A stretch of DNA of 64,000 nucleotides, taken from Saturnia japonica (taxonomy: Eukaryota > Arthropoda > Insecta > Lepidoptera > Saturniidae). The DNA lies in assembly GCA_033032175.1 (NCBI GenBank), contig CM065312.1, positions 3,596,001 to 3,660,000 on the forward strand, given 5' to 3'. The notes beneath the pieces were generated by a model, which ran no database searches, had not been told where the DNA came from, and saw nothing but the letters and a program-made list of their open reading frames with translations. The translations under genes were made by a program, and so were the position numbers. This document shows, piece after piece, positions 11,791-24,965 of this stretch (its first letter is position 1; every line of letters begins with the position of its first letter).

Positions 11791-12689
11791 AAATAATTGT
11801 GCGTGCAGCTGACTGTACTCGTGATAGAAGTGAAACTAGTTAAAAAGGGAAACGCGGCTGGCTTAAACAGTGTATTAGATATACAATGTATAACTGTCTT
11901 TCTCCTACTCTCTACGTCATATCTTTATTCTCTCTCATGTAACGAAATGTGTCAAAACGTGACGCGTCCTTGAAGTTTCACTTAAAGAAGTCGACGCTCA
12001 CTCGCCCGCAACATCAATCTGAAGATGCCTTGATGAGAAGCGAACCATGCCTCATCTGCGACATATTTCTTTATTATAATTATTATTTTTATCTCTTTTA
12101 TAATTTATTTCTTATAGATTAATGACAATGTGATATAAAAATAATAACATGTGTTTGTTGCAGAAATTTTTGTATCAATTATTTACGATGGATTTTTCCG
12201 CAAAGTAACGCCTTCGTCAATCAAATATCGAAGAAAACATTGCGTGCTTAGTCAAGCAACTGAAGATAATGTTACTACAAGTCAATCAGTAGGAACATCT
12301 ATGCGTCTCAAAGCCTGCAATTTATTGTGTGTCCTTAAGGAAAGCTTACGGCCGTTTTTACTGTGAAGAATAAAATCTCATCAAAGGCGTCAAGTTTTAT
12401 TAGCCCCTAAGTATTCCTTCGGAACGTGACAGATTTCAACTCTTTTCATTTCGTCCATTATGATTCAACGTTTCCGAAATTGATCCATTCAATGTGAATG
12501 ATTGATGGCTTTAGAATGGCTTTCAGAAACGAGGAAATGCGTAGGAGAATCAAAGATTAATGTGTTGGCCAACTTTTATTCAAAGCCTTTGGTATTCTTT
12601 TGTTTTATATCATTTAAATAGTAAGTCTCCAAATCTGGTCATTAGGTCTAATCTATCACTATGTTTTTTTTTTTAATCATAGCACGTCC

Positions 12690-12800
12690 AAATGACGACA
12701 CTGTGTCTGATAGTGAGTACAGTACAACTCAATAACATCAGTGATTATCGTGGTATCTACAATCCATGGGTATACGTCGCTGTCATGTTATAGAAAGAAG
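12690..12800 (-). mobile_element. LINE 3' UTR relic
   Basis: On the minus strand this has CATGACAGCGACG, then TAATCACTGATGTTATTGAGTTGTACTGTACTCACTATCAGACACAG, the diverged tail of the same LINE family as 51985-52145. Confidence 0.6.
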
Positions 12801-12963
12801 AAAACACACTGACCGGGAGACAGTATACGATATCGTACGATATATAGTACAGCAAAGATGAGACGGTATATAGCGGTTTTTATCCATTCCATAATAACGT
12901 ATAGGGTGTATCATGAGTTAGGTTTACTTTTAGGAGGTGCAACAGCATCCACGCACTAGACTA

Positions 12964-13170
12964 TCTTATCTTACTTATCCTTAACCTTATCCTTAACGAC
13001 TGAACAGATCTCAATGAAATTTGGCACATAGATAGTTTATGACCTGGAATATGTTACTTTTTATCCCGGTTATCTTTAAAATAACGGGGGTGGGTAGTAG
13101 CACGATTGGCGCATGTTCCCGATTGACAGCATTCGGCAGTCCAAACGAGCGCAACCGCGGGCACAGCTAG
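12964..13170 (+). mobile_element. Short non-autonomous Helitron
   Basis: The right end is clear: GCGCAACCGCGGGCACAGCTAG followed by T at 13171. The left end is probably the TC at 12964 (TCTTATCTTACTTATCC) after A, giving 207 bp, but is less certain. The inner text CTGAACAGATCTCAATGAAATTTGG and the poly-purine block ATAACGGGGGTGGGTAG are typical of such elements. Confidence 0.7.
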
Positions 13171-13589
13171 TATAAAATAAATGCTAGGAGTCAGTCTTAA
13201 ATAAATTGCGCATATCACAATGAATGCCTAACGGTTTAATCGGATGTTTACAAACTACTCTGGCAAAGTAATTTGATTTGGCTTTCGCAATGTTATGACA
13301 ATATGACAGTGATTGTTGATTCATTATCAAATTCTGAGCCGTAATCGCTGTTCTACAACTAAAATGTATTTAATAAGAAGAGAAATAAAATTATTTCTTC
13401 AAATTATGGAATTAATTAGTTATGTAAACGAAATTGGTTTTATAAAATATATGTACATATATACAGCCTATCAATTGAGAAATGAAGTAAACTTCCCGTG
13501 TACAGAATTTAATGAAAATCGATTGAGAAATAAAATTTTGATTTATATTTTTTTTTTCAAATTTGTAACATGTGTTGAAGGTATTGGCA

Positions 13590-13860
13590 AACGAGTCAAG
13601 AAGCTTAAATGGAGGTTGACTGGGCTCTCGGCAAGACGAGACGACGGACGATTGACCAAAGGGTTTTCGGAGTGGTGGCGCAGAGGTAGAAAAAAACTGC
13701 GAGGCAGACCGCCACCAGCCCGATAGTACGGCGATAGATCGTACGTACGACTAGCGAGGGTGGCGGGTATATTGTGGATGAGAGCCGCGCAGGGTCGACA
13801 GGATTGGCACGAACGAGAAGAGGCACAGGCACACTCAGTAGTGGGTAAATGTGGGCTTAA
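13590..13860 (+). pseudogene. LINE reverse transcriptase C-terminal fragment
   Basis: In frame from about 13590: KLKWRLTGLSARRDDGRLTK, then FSEWWRRGRKKLRGRPPPAR, a stop, and shortly after AGILWMRAAQGRQDWHE. This is the pattern 'KLKWrwaGHiaRr.D.RW..k...W.pr..kr..GRPp.RW.dDl......W...AqdR..W...geay' at the end of many insect endonuclease/reverse transcriptases, here with losses and stops. The region is much richer in GC than its flanks. The rest of the element is absent. Confidence 0.75.
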
Positions 13861-16769
13861 TGGATGGATTTTATTTCCGAAGTCTAATATTGCTGCAGTA
13901 TAATATATCGTTGTTTCAAAGTAGAAATAGCATTTTTCATAAAGTATTATATTACTTCATTCATTGCATATCAAGTTCAGTTAAATAATTCATTCGATTA
14001 TTAAAGTAGGTAGGTAGTGTTTAATGGTGGGCGATAATGAATGATTTACTTACTCGAGACATTTGCTTATTACTAATGTTGATTAGTCATTAGATATTAA
14101 TGTTCGTAACTACTAATTTTTACAAACAAATAACAGTACTATAAATCGAACAAGTTCTTTACAAGAACTAGTATGCTGACGAGATAGAAAAGGTCCTCCG
14201 GACTACCAAAAGCAAGTCTGAAGTTAGTTACTGATCCTATCAAATTAGAAATTATTAATAGTTATAGTAGATATATCTTGAGACATCTTGACAGTAATTG
14301 AATGATTGCGCACGATCCATACGATGCGTATTAAGCACGTTTGATATTAATTTCTATTAATTCTAATATCATTTTTTCAATTTTTATTTGATCTTGCCGA
14401 ATGACGCCTTTGAACTCTTAAATGTTATATTAACTAATATTAAAGCTCCTTTAACATAAATACCTCAGACAAGTCAACCTTTTAGATGTCCATTACTCTG
14501 AAATGTACACTATATTAAATCTGAAAAGAAATATTCCCAAAATTAATGTCACCTTTGACAGTGATAAATGATAGTTAGTTCTTTAGAGACGAGATTTAAA
14601 TACAAAACAAATTAGTATTCATGTATAAAAAAGCTATGTTATTAATTTACATTATAATGTATTATTTAATATCAAATGGATCCTGGTTATTGATAAATTA
14701 CTTCTATGTAATCAATTAGACAAGCCGTCTAGAACCAAAACTGTTTGATATTGGTAATTTAATTAGTAATAAGTAAGACCAATATATATAATTAACATTT
14801 CCGCCTGTGTCAGTAAAAATGTGTGTTCCTCTGAGAAAAGAAGATTTTACCCAGCAGTGGGTCATACAAGCTGACATTATTTCATTATACATTATTGATT
14901 CCAGCTATCGATTATTAGTAACCTATCAAAGATATCGACGTCATACAAAAAATAGCATTAGTTAGGACTTTTCCATCATTTTGGACACCAGTAAGTGATG
15001 TACTAGAAAGATCGCCCGGACTTCATATTTTTTAACTAGTTCTTAACTTTTTCATTCACCCTAGTAACAAATATGTATATGAAATTTTCTCAAATCTTAA
15101 ATTTCCGATAAATAATTGTTTACTGAATTCAAATTGTAATAATGCAATAAGTACAAGGTTTTGTAAGAATATATTTAGATTTTCTTTAATTTTACTGAGG
15201 AATGAAGCAACGCTAGTTTTTAAAAAAATTTATACAAATGTTTGAGATTAGGCACGAAGAAAGAAAGTTGATAGACGGAATTTTAAATTAGGTTACATAA
15301 ATAGTTTATGTATATTATTTTTATTAATAAATATATAGTTATGTACACATTTATTTATTATACTATACTAATTATAAATAAGCTTTGTATTATATACACT
15401 ACATAGTTTCAAATAAGTCAAATATTGATCAAACTAAACGGTATATGAGGCAATTTTCCTCGTTACATAAACTATTTGTTTAACCCATTCTCTGTCAAAC
15501 ACCCTCATCTATACTTGGTGAATTTGCCACATATGCTAGAGATGTAATATCCATTAATTATTTCATCGATAGTTTTAAATAATTTACTGAAATATTTGCT
15601 GGAATTAAATATAATTCTTAGCTACTTAAATAAACAAAACAGCTGCATGCTTGCTCAATTTCTAGTCTGATTCAGGTTCGACAAAAACAAATCTTGTGAA
15701 AAGCCACATATAACATCTTCAATAGGTTCAAAATAAAATGTAATTCTTAAACCAATATAAAATAATAGCATAAAGACAGATATCTGTTTTTATAACTATC
15801 CTAAGTTCGGGAACCTCCATCTGGTTTTCAATATTGTTTTCACTGTTACGATTTGCTATTCCTGAAAGGTTAACAATTATTAAGCATATTAATAAGCAAA
15901 GTATCAACAATATTATTGATCAATTCGGAAAATAAGTTTACAACTATTGCGCTCTCATTATATTGTGTAATCTTTGATGGCTTGAGGTCTTTCGTGTTCA
16001 CCTCTCCCTGTAGTTATTCGTCACAAACATATTTTATAGATATTTAGAAAATATTTGCTTCTTATACCTAGATGGATCACCGTTCATAACGCATCACTTT
16101 CAACCGCTCCACGCTACATTCGTTCAAACAGATCACGACAAACCCCGGAGAAAGTGAATTGGTGGAAAGCGAACCGCCAAGAAAGATGGCACAGACAGTG
16201 AGGTTTTATAATGATAATAATTATCTAGACCTCTTTCTAAACTTGATGTTATTTATATTCCTCAATTTGAAGAAACATCTTATAACATATGAAAGTGAGT
16301 TTTATTTTAATATTTATTCAGTAATGTAGCTTAATGTGGTTTTCGATAGATAACAAAAAAGGTTTCCACCGGAACAACGTCATGAATATCAACTTGACTT
16401 AACATTTTCAATTTATTATTACTTTGAATAAGAGAAAACACATCACTACGTCGCGTTCTAGTAAGTGTGCTAGTAAGGGGCCCGGATATTTGTATCTCCA
16501 TGGTTTTAAGATCTCATTGATCTAAGGGATCATGTTTATTTAGCATAGTTGAGAGAGGGTCTTCCAAGTATTTGAGAAGATTATAGTGTTTTGTTTACTA
16601 TTGAATTCTGGAATTTGGAAAGGGTTCGCAGCTATCATGCTTTTTGTGGTAGACTAATAAAATATTATATGTATTACTTTTTTACTTAATACATATCCGT
16701 AATGATCATTATACTGATAATAATCATACCATAGATACTGTAAAAAAAGGTATATCCTAATGTAACTTA
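13861..16769. other. Unannotated AT-rich DNA
   Basis: Apart from the SINE fragment at 14840-14890, only AT-rich sequence with short chance frames. 16083-16200 is GC-richer (CGCTCCACGCTACATTCG, GAAAGCGAACCGCCAAG) but unrecognised. Confidence 0.5.
14840..14890 (+). mobile_element. SINE 3' fragment (CCCAGCAGTGGG)
   Basis: ACCCAGCAGTGGGTCATACAAGCTGA matches the end block of a common lepidopteran SINE (CCCAGCAGTGGGACATA..AGGCTG), known to me from the family. It is a fragment only. Confidence 0.5.
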
Positions 16770-16890
16770 AATAAATGTGAGCTTGTGGTGAAGAAAAATC
16801 TTGTTATGAAGTTTGGTAGGACATTTTTTTATTCCTTGCTAGATGACCACATCAATTTGGTAATGTGTCACTGAGAACCTGTTGAAATAT
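16770..16890 (+). mobile_element. SINE family B fragment
   Basis: GTGAGCTTGTGGTGAAGAAAAATCTTGTTATGAAGTTTGGTAGG is a diverged copy of the SINE body at 22250-22300. Head and tail are gone. Confidence 0.5.
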
Positions 16891-18018
16891 TGTGGTAATT
16901 TCACCATCACAAAACCGCTTTGTAAAAAATATAATTTACAATGTCTTCAAATATTTAAAATAGTTTCTAATTTATTTGCAAATATCTGGTAATTCAATTT
17001 TGAATAGATTTAATTTCATTTTTCACACAATTTACTCTGGAAATAAAACTTTATTATAGGGTAATGGGTAACACATATCATGGGTAACCCTCTGACGGAA
17101 AGCTTGGAAGGGTTATGTGAGATTCCTACTATTAAAATCCTACGGTACCTTTAAATTTTGATGAGCGTTTTCACACTTGATTCACTTTGATAAGATTAAT
17201 TTAGCATGAAACGTGAGAATACTGACACTTTTATAGATGTTCGGAAGTAAATCTTATGCGTTGAAAAAGATTATGTTGAGCTAAATGCACATAGATTAGT
17301 AGTATTCATATCCATGCCCAGAGTGAATTTGTATTCCATATACTTACTTATACGTAAACTAAGAAGTAAAAACTATGCCGGTTTTAGAATTGTTTAATCA
17401 ATTTCTTGCTTACCTCAAGAGGAGTATAACGTGAATATAAATGGATACATATTAAAAAAGGAAAGAATTGAATATATAACAAACGATAATAGAAATATTC
17501 ATTTCAGTTTAATAAAAGAGCCTTTTTGATAAGCGGAGGAAAAAGTCTTAATCCAAAATCTCAGACTCAATTACTTAAAGCTGACTCAGGCAGAAGGGAG
17601 AAACAAAATACAAGTAACGAGTAGTAAATTGGACACGAATTCCTGCTTAGTTGAGATCTTCGGGTAAAATTTCTCTTGAGAAAAGCCCTACGGTTACTGT
17701 GGAAAAAAGTAATAGCAAAATAATCTTAGGCCCTCAATAGCGATTGCGATACATTGATAGTTCGTTTGCCGAGCATAGTTTTCTCAGCTTCATTAGATAT
17801 TTTTTTAATTTAGTTTTTTTTAATCTTCATTATCCACAAACTGTATTACTGCTTCTATTTTTACACTGGCTATATTTTGATGATAGTGTGCGAATAGGGT
17901 GTAGCGTGAAATATTTTGGAGCGTAAGGGGTGTCAAATAACATCTTAAGACTTGAGACTTCCAAGCCAACCTCACATTCTACCGAGTAACGAACGAGGAA
18001 ATGGTTTTACAGCGCAAC

Positions 18019-18032
18019 GTTGTCGCGACAAC
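18019..18032. repeat. 14-bp perfect palindrome
   Basis: GTTGTCGCGACAAC reads the same on both strands. It is a single copy and could be a protein binding site or chance. Confidence 0.5.
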
Positions 18033-18639
18033 CATGCAATTGGTGAAAAACCCGTCATATTTATTGGCTTATTCGCGTTGTGTTTTGGGATAAGCCGGAG
18101 CATATCCAGTTTCTATTCACACAGGCAAGCATGACAATGATGATTAGCGAGCTCTCAGTAGTTCCGTTTGGCGTAAATATTGTCAATTATTCATAAAACA
18201 AATACACTACTCATATTTGCATAATTGTAACATAAGAGATTCTTTCCAACTATTATTTTATTCTTTTGGTTTTAACTATCCATAATTCGATCTAACTAAC
18301 TACACATAAATAATACATATTCAAAAATAATGTCTATAAGTATTTAGTTTGTCGGTCAATTTTTATCTAAGTCTAACTAACCAAAAAAGCAAAGAAGATC
18401 CCTTAAGAAGCTATTTACTTACTGTGTGGTGTACTGTATGTTATACTAGTGAATGGTAGTCACCGTAATATGCAAATAGCGGGATCGAGTGCTCCATGCC
18501 GAAAGCTTCCCTTGTGAAGTTTTTTTGTTGTTTTATAGTTGTCCTACTGTCATCCTTTAAATGTTAAACGCAAAAAGTTTCTTTTAGTAATTTATTTCGT
18601 GATTCATTACCAAATAATTAGAAGTAAAATTTGTTGACC

Positions 18640-18830
18640 GAACTTAAAAGCCGTGTGTCCGAATTGTCAGTTCTGCCCCATAAGCGCAATGTCACGGTGA
18701 TTCTCTTCAAATCTGACGGCGCAATCAGCTGAGTTCGCGACGCCGCGCCGCCCCTCGCGTAATCCCCGCTAATGCCTTCATCGTGGCGTTGAGTGCGTTC
18801 TCCTGCACGCTCGAGATAATTCTCTTCAAG
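18640..18830. other. GC-rich island in AT-rich DNA
   Basis: 18700-18810 contains GACGCCGCGCCGCCCCTCGCG and many CG pairs, bracketed by the direct repeat ATTCTCTTCAA(A/G)TCTG at 18700 and 18820. There is no long frame. A promoter/first non-coding exon or a foreign insert are both possible. Confidence 0.4.
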
Positions 18831-20760
18831 TCTGTTTTTAGTTGAGATTACAAGTTTTTGTTATACGCAACAGTTTCTTATATTTTCTATTAAATAATAT
18901 TAATACTCGAAGTGAATGTTATGAAATATAATACTTAAAGATTTGTGAAACACCTTTCTTGCTTATACAGGCTGTGGTCCATGGTTTCACACGTGTTAAT
19001 TGATTCGAGCAAATCTCTACCGCGCAGCTCGCCGTCGCGTAGCCTACGTACCCGTATAGCCTATCGTTGTTACCATTTAACGTACTTGCTTGCACCTCGC
19101 CAGATTGAACAATGTTCGTGATCACTTTTCCATTTCTTAGGATCATAGTATGTAATTATATATAGCCTATAACGTTTCTCAGTAAATATGCCATCAAATC
19201 CAAAAAACCAAATGTGATTTGCAGTTCCAGAGATTACCGTATACAAATAAACAAGAAAAAAATACAATCACTTCTGCTTACTATATTTTATTACATATAA
19301 TGTAATATTATATTACATTAGCATAAATATCTAATTAAAGCGGGTCTAGAATTCGTGTTACATTTTAATTTTTCGATGTTACACAAGCCATGGTCAGGAG
19401 CCAACTGATGCCTGTGGTGCGGTGCCTTCTTTAGCCAGAGCAGTTTCTAGTGATTACCCTCATCAGCTGCTCATGTCATTAGAGATGTTCCGGCACACAA
19501 CACTCACTGTATCCACTATGACAACCGTCGATCACATTCGAGGCTTAAGTTTTACAAGACAGTTTTAATCATTCCCTTTCTGCACATCCACTAAATTATA
19601 TTATTATTATTGTATTATATTACATATTATCTCTTTAATCTTACAAGATCTTAAAGATCTTACATAGCACTTTGGATAGTTGTCAGAGTTGGGTTAAAAT
19701 CTGTTCTCATCCCGTCGACGGGATTTCTAAAGTAAGAACTTTCTGGAATGTGTACTATTAATATTTCATTCGATGAATTTTATATAAGGTTCGTAAGAAA
19801 ATTGTAAATAATGGGCCTAAAATAAAAGTAGATATAGATTAAGTAGTGCGTAGTTTTTGGGATGATTACGTTGATAAATGGAAGCTGTCTCCATCTGAAA
19901 GGATATCAGGTGTGATTAAACTTTAATATAATTTATTTTTATATGTCTGTGCGATGTTATCAAAGAAAATTGGTATAATTAAAATGTATTTACTTATTAA
20001 GATCCATGAATAGTTATTAATTCAGTAATACTACAAGATATAACCTAATGGTTTAGTGAGTTACACGTGAATAACGTATATTTATGGTATGTATCTTATT
20101 TTAAACTGTTATTATTGCAGTTACTATTTTCCTTTTCTTCGTATATATAATATACTTATTTATTTTCTATTTTTGAAGTGAAAACTTCTTTAGCTGTGTT
20201 GAGTGATTTTTGGTAGAGGAAAAACTTATGGACGACCTCGACATGCTCGTGACGTATTGCGCTTGCGCTAGACTAGCGATGACCTGTGTACATATATACG
20301 CATAAATACACTATTATATTGTATATTCTCGACTGTATCATATGCGTTTTTGACTTTTTGTATGGGTTAAATCTTGTGATTTCGCTCCACCGACATGCTG
20401 TAATAGCAGTTTACAAATTATGAAATTTAAATAATTCATACTATAATTGATTTAAAAATTCAAAAAGAACACAGTTATTCGATTGTTTTGAGTTTTCACT
20501 TCTGTCGGCATTCCATAAGACTGCCTCTGTTTTGTTTTTCATATTAAGTAATTAGGTTTAGGTTTATTTACTTATAGCTTAATGTGAAATTAGCAATTCT
20601 TAGAGCTATGTCAGCTATTGATGTGAAACATCTATAGGCGATGGGGTAAACTTGATTGTTGGCGTAGCGATACAGGCCATGGCGACGCATCGCCACGCTA
20701 TATGATGATATATATGTCCTATGAATTATGAAATGTACAAGTATGGAAATAATCACTGCA

Positions 20761-20815
20761 ACCCCACTGACCCACCACTGACCCCCAGTGACCCCCCACT
20801 GACCCCCACTAGCTC
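20761..20815 (+). repeat. C-rich minisatellite (CCCCACTGA)n
   Basis: About five loose units of CCCCACTGAC/CCCAGTGAC in an AT-rich setting, followed by CCCACTAGCTCCCCG. The opposite strand has runs of G (GGGGGTCAGTGGGG) that might form a quadruplex; that is inference. Confidence 0.75.
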
Positions 20816-21432
20816 CCCGTAGGACCCCCCACAGGGAAATTGTCGGAACACTCTTTGGGATCCCCTTTCGATGTTTCACATCTGTCAGGCGTCCCGTGAC
20901 GGATTTTTTTTTGGTTCTCTGGATAACCTCATTTCCCGAGTTTAACTTTTCCATTGGTATTTCAGACACCTTGAGCTTTTGTATGAGGAGCATAGTTAAC
21001 AACAATGAACAAATAATATCTCTTTTTTGTTGTACGAAAAAAAAGATGAGGCCGATGATGGTTCACACGCACGCTAGCCTATTCACTCATCGCTTAAAGA
21101 ATACCAATTTATAGGTGCGCGGTAAGACAGGCGCCAGCAGTAAATTCCACTCCTTAGTCATTCGCAAACTAATAGAGTTAGCGAATCGCTTCGTGCGAAT
21201 CAGGGAAATATTCACCACGTAAGGGTGAAAATCCTCACGACATCTAGTTGCAATGTGCAATCCCTTAGCACAATGACTAAAAAATAACCTTCAAAACACT
21301 GAGGCAAGCTAACTTCTGGACTAAGCAGTCTTACCTTCACCAGTGCTTCATTTCCAGTAATCCTACGAGCTCATCACTTAATGGTGTTAAGTTTAATAAT
21401 AATTAATATATTTCAATAACCGTTAGAGTTTC

Positions 21433-21660
21433 GCTATGTTTTTGTCTTTCCGCGGCTTAGCTCAGAGATTGTTAGTACTAGCAAACTGTAATTTGGTATG
21501 GGTATACAATATACATATAAATCACGTGGACAGAGTGGCGAAATCAAATATTGAAAAAAAAAATTGTTTAGGGTACCTCCCTGACACGTATAGTGGGAAT
21601 GATTTTTTTCTCGTCGTGTGGGGTGTCGACGGATAGGTAGTTCAAAAAGATACTTTGAGA
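21433..21660 (+). repeat. Inverted pair, left member
   Basis: ATGTTTTTGTCTTTCCGCGGCTTAGCTCAGAGATTGTTAGTACTAG, ATTTGGTATGGGTATACA, ATCACGTGGACAGAGTGG and GTCGTGTGGGGTGTCG recur in reverse complement at 24735-24965. The family is widespread in moths and butterflies as far as I recall; class not certain. Confidence 0.7.
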
Positions 21661-22189
21661 AGTAATTTTTTACAAATTCAATTGAAAACTACTTGAAACC
21701 CCCTCTTTATGTCTCCATATTGTGACAGGCAACTACGACATGTACTTGGTATTTTTTTCTCATTAGTCACGTTCGGTGTTAAAACCATAGAATGACACAA
21801 AGTGATTGTCCCGAAAATTCAACCTAGTATATTAATACAGTTGCTAAGAATTAAATATTTATTTGAATTCAATTTACCAGAATCAAATTTCGTAATGTAA
21901 TCCGATTTATTTGAAGCATCTAATTAGAAAGAAGTGTACTGACTGGAATAAACAGTCTTTAGTTCGAAGAGTAAGCTTTTGCTCGGACTGTCAATTAAAT
22001 TCTCGATAATTAGTTATTTTCGTTTAATTACAATTAATATCTTGGTAATATTACTTAGAAATACGATTTTAAATGAAGAGATCAATTAATTTATTTTACT
22101 TTGATAGCTGAGTAATGGTATACAATTTCATTTTTTTGTACTATTCTTATTGTGTTCGAATTATAGTGTTTTTGAAGCAATAATAGATT

Positions 22190-22490
22190 TGTGGTAGCTT
22201 GTATGGATACCATGTTTAAAGACGTGAATTTGAATCCCTGCAGTGAACGTGAGCTTTCGGTGAAGAAAAATGTCGTGATGAAACCATAGCATGGTGGTAG
22301 GGTTTTTTTTGTAATGCCTGCCTGCCTAGCTACCACCCTCAAGATGTTAATCTATAGAGATGTGTTCCTGTAGGTGAACTTAAGGGCCATTCCTTCCACT
22401 AGATTTAGCGTGTCACCATCTTCGAACCACATCGTCACTTAACATCGGGCAAGATAGTGGCCAAGCGCTAGGACGTAAAAAGAATTTAAA
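22190..22490 (+). mobile_element. SINE (family B), diverged head
   Basis: The head is damaged (GAATTTGAATCCCTGCAGTGA in place of GTTCGAATCC). The body GGTGAAGAAAAATGTCGTGATGAAACCATAGCATGGTGG matches the copy at 11090. The tail AACCACATCGTCACTTAACATCGGGCAAGATAGTGGCCAAGCG matches the LINE tail at 39872-39920 better than the first copy does. Confidence 0.75.
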
Positions 22491-23289
22491 AATGAATACA
22501 CACCAATAAAACAATTTTGTCTTGACTTTAAAACTAAGAGGAAAAATTTAAGAACCTGTGACCTTCTTCTAAACACTTTACAGCACTGGGTATATAAAAA
22601 TCTTTATTCAAATATTTTGTAAATTAGAAGAAATTATAAGTATAGTCTAATCTGTAATAAATTAAGCGATATATAAAAGTGGTATAATATTTCTATACAA
22701 AAATCGTCAGATAAAATCACATTTAGCGCCATAGTCTACATGTAACCTAACCTGATTTAATACTTCATAACATCCGTAGATAAGCCAACAACGCGGTCCC
22801 TACTCGTCAGCGAGGGTATTAATATCACCAGATTTATTTCTTCGAGCACAATCTTCTGGCCGGTCGTAAATCATGGTCGAAAGCCAGCCTTAAAGGACAT
22901 CGCACACGTGAGTTATTGTCATTGTAATCCGATGTGGGATACACGAGATTTTTCGAGGAAACGGGATTCCGTGATTCTGATACTCCAATGATTACTTATA
23001 CACATATCTTATTAGCTATGTCTTCGCATCTTCTTCTTATTATGGTTTCAATCGCATTTAATTTAATATTTTAAACTGCTGATAGAAATGTTACAGTACT
23101 TATAGAAGTTAAATTAAGCTTCCTCAATAAGTAGGCTATGAAATGCAAAATGAGTTGGTCAAATCTGATTGGTAGTTCCAGAGATTATCGCGTTCAACTA
23201 AATAAACTCTTGAGCTTTATAAAAGGCTAAGTTCTGACTGTATAATCAATCAACAACGATTCCAAAGTCTTAAGAAAAAAAATTTAAAT

Positions 23290-23837
23290 TTTGTGGTGAT
23301 TATTAGATACTATATGTATGTGTAGTTATAAGAAGGAATTTTTCGAAATTTAACCCCCAAGGGTATGCAAAAGTTTGAACGGTAAAATACCATTTTTCGG
23401 CTAGAATTTATTTGAGACTTGTACCTAATATTATAAACGCGAAAGTTTGTGAGTATGGATGGATGTTTGTTACTATTTTACGTACAAAATATTAAATGTA
23501 TTTTTATGAAACTTTACAATAATATAGCATATACATCAAAATAATACATAAGCTATAACTTATAAAGATATTGTGTGAATTGTCCAAAATATAATGAAAA
23601 GTCAAGAAAGTAGGAAATAATGCGAGTTATTTTGGTGTACGCTGCAAAAACCGTTAGAGTTACACGTATATAAAGTACATACAATGGAAAAGTTTATCTT
23701 AAACAGTCCAACAAAAAAACTCGCAATAGCGTATATCTATCTTTTATGTGTAAGCCATTATCGCCAAAATAGTAAACCATAAATACAATAAAAAATGATA
23801 ATTTATTTCTAATGCATATTTTGTAGTAACAAATTGA
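23290..23837 (+). mobile_element. Composite Helitron fragments
   Basis: Near 23423 a Helitron-type left side (CCTAATATTATAAACGCGAAAGTTTGTG) repeats the left side of the 99-bp element at 23838 almost word for word. The text at 23350-23400 (AACCCCCAAGGG...) is repeated in diverged form at 23955-24060 (AAATCCCTAAGGG...), as in inner Helitron sequence. No matching right end is seen for the 23423 piece unless it is the one at 23936. Confidence 0.5.
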
Positions 23838-23936
23838 TCCTTATCCTAATAATATTATAAACGCGAAAGTTTGTGTGGATGGATAAGCTACTCGAAGTAC
23901 TAATCCTACACAGACGAAGTCGCGGGCACCAGCTAG
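23838..23936 (+). mobile_element. Minimal 99-bp Helitron-like element
   Basis: It begins TCCTTATCCTAATAATATTA after A, and ends with ACGAAGTCGCGGGCACCAGCTAG before T. At 99 bp it holds little more than the two ends and the 3' hairpin. A second Helitron-type 5' side (CCTAATATTATAAACGCGAAAG) starts near 23423, so this copy sits at the right of a small composite of Helitron pieces. Confidence 0.75.
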
Positions 23937-24734
23937 TTCTACAATATAATTAATGAAACATGTATGTCGGCGTTTTTCAAAATTAAATCCCTAAGGGCTG
24001 GAAAGGAAGTGGCAAAATTTGTGTGGAAAATTAAAATTTCTCGGTTCAAATTTATTAATAAATGAAATAAACAATATATAAATTCAATTCCAGGGAAAAA
24101 AACTGTGCGAGTGATGTTGTGGGATGAAACTTAATATTTTATAACGTAGTATTAGAAAAATATATTTACTTTCAGTTCACAGCAGATGTTTAGGATTTTA
24201 AAGAACGAGTGATTCTAGAAATTATTGTGCTTAGGAATAAGATGAGTAAACCTAAAACTCTTATTTGGACATCTGAAGTTTCTTAAGTTTAGTTTATCTA
24301 AAGCTTGTATTCAGATCGCGTTTTAGAGTTAATATGACATCTTCTTTTTAGAAGATTAACTCGTGCATTGATGAAATGGTTGATAGAATTTTGTTAATGA
24401 ATGATTTAATTTTTATTAAAAAAATGTATATAATATGCTTTCCTTATAAAGTTGAAAAAAAAATGAAAATATGTTTAAATAAAACCCAATTTTAGGTAGA
24501 CGAAGCTGTTAGAACAAACTGGCTAAGGACAACTTTCTATCACCTACATAAAACTTTCTTACCCTCGAATTCAAGTTGTCGCAGTAGTATTGTGAACGTG
24601 CTTAGATTCTCGAAGAGTCTTCTCGAATTTAACAGTAAGCTTTTTATATGAATTAGGAGTGGCTATTGGAATCCTGCAACTCTGACAAAACGCACATTAT
24701 CGTCTTATATGTAGATGGATAATATTATGTAGCC

Positions 24735-24965
24735 GAGTCTTTTTCAACGACCTATCCAACGACACCCCACATGATGAGATAGACGAGAAAAAATCTATTC
24801 CGTATAAGTGCAGGGGGGTAAACTTACAAATTTTTTTTCAAGATTTTATTTTACCACTTTGTCCACGTGATTTATATGTATACCCATACCAAATTACAGC
24901 TTTGTAGTACTAAGAATCTCCGAGCTAAACCGCGGGCAGACAGACGGACATAGAAAAACTATATA
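24735..24965 (-). repeat. Inverted pair, right member
   Basis: Reverse-complement partner of 21433-21660, 3.1 kb away: plus strand GACACCCCACATGATGAG, CCACTTTGTCCACGTGAT, ATACCCATACCAAATTACAG, AATCTCCGAGCTAAACCGCGGGCAGACAG. Confidence 0.7.

Larger units (their letters stand above)
16900..20560. other. Unannotated DNA
   Basis: This holds the GC island at 18640-18830, the palindrome at 18019 and a repeat-like stretch at 19130-19260 (AGCCTATAACGTTTCTCAGTAAAT, GCAGTTCCAGAGATTACCG; the latter block recurs near 23173). No gene seen. Confidence 0.5.

Noticed and set aside
18919..19267. Two overlapping minus-strand frames
   Set aside because: No family match. Part of the sequence (GCAGTTCCAGAGATTA) recurs near 23173 and looks repeat-derived.
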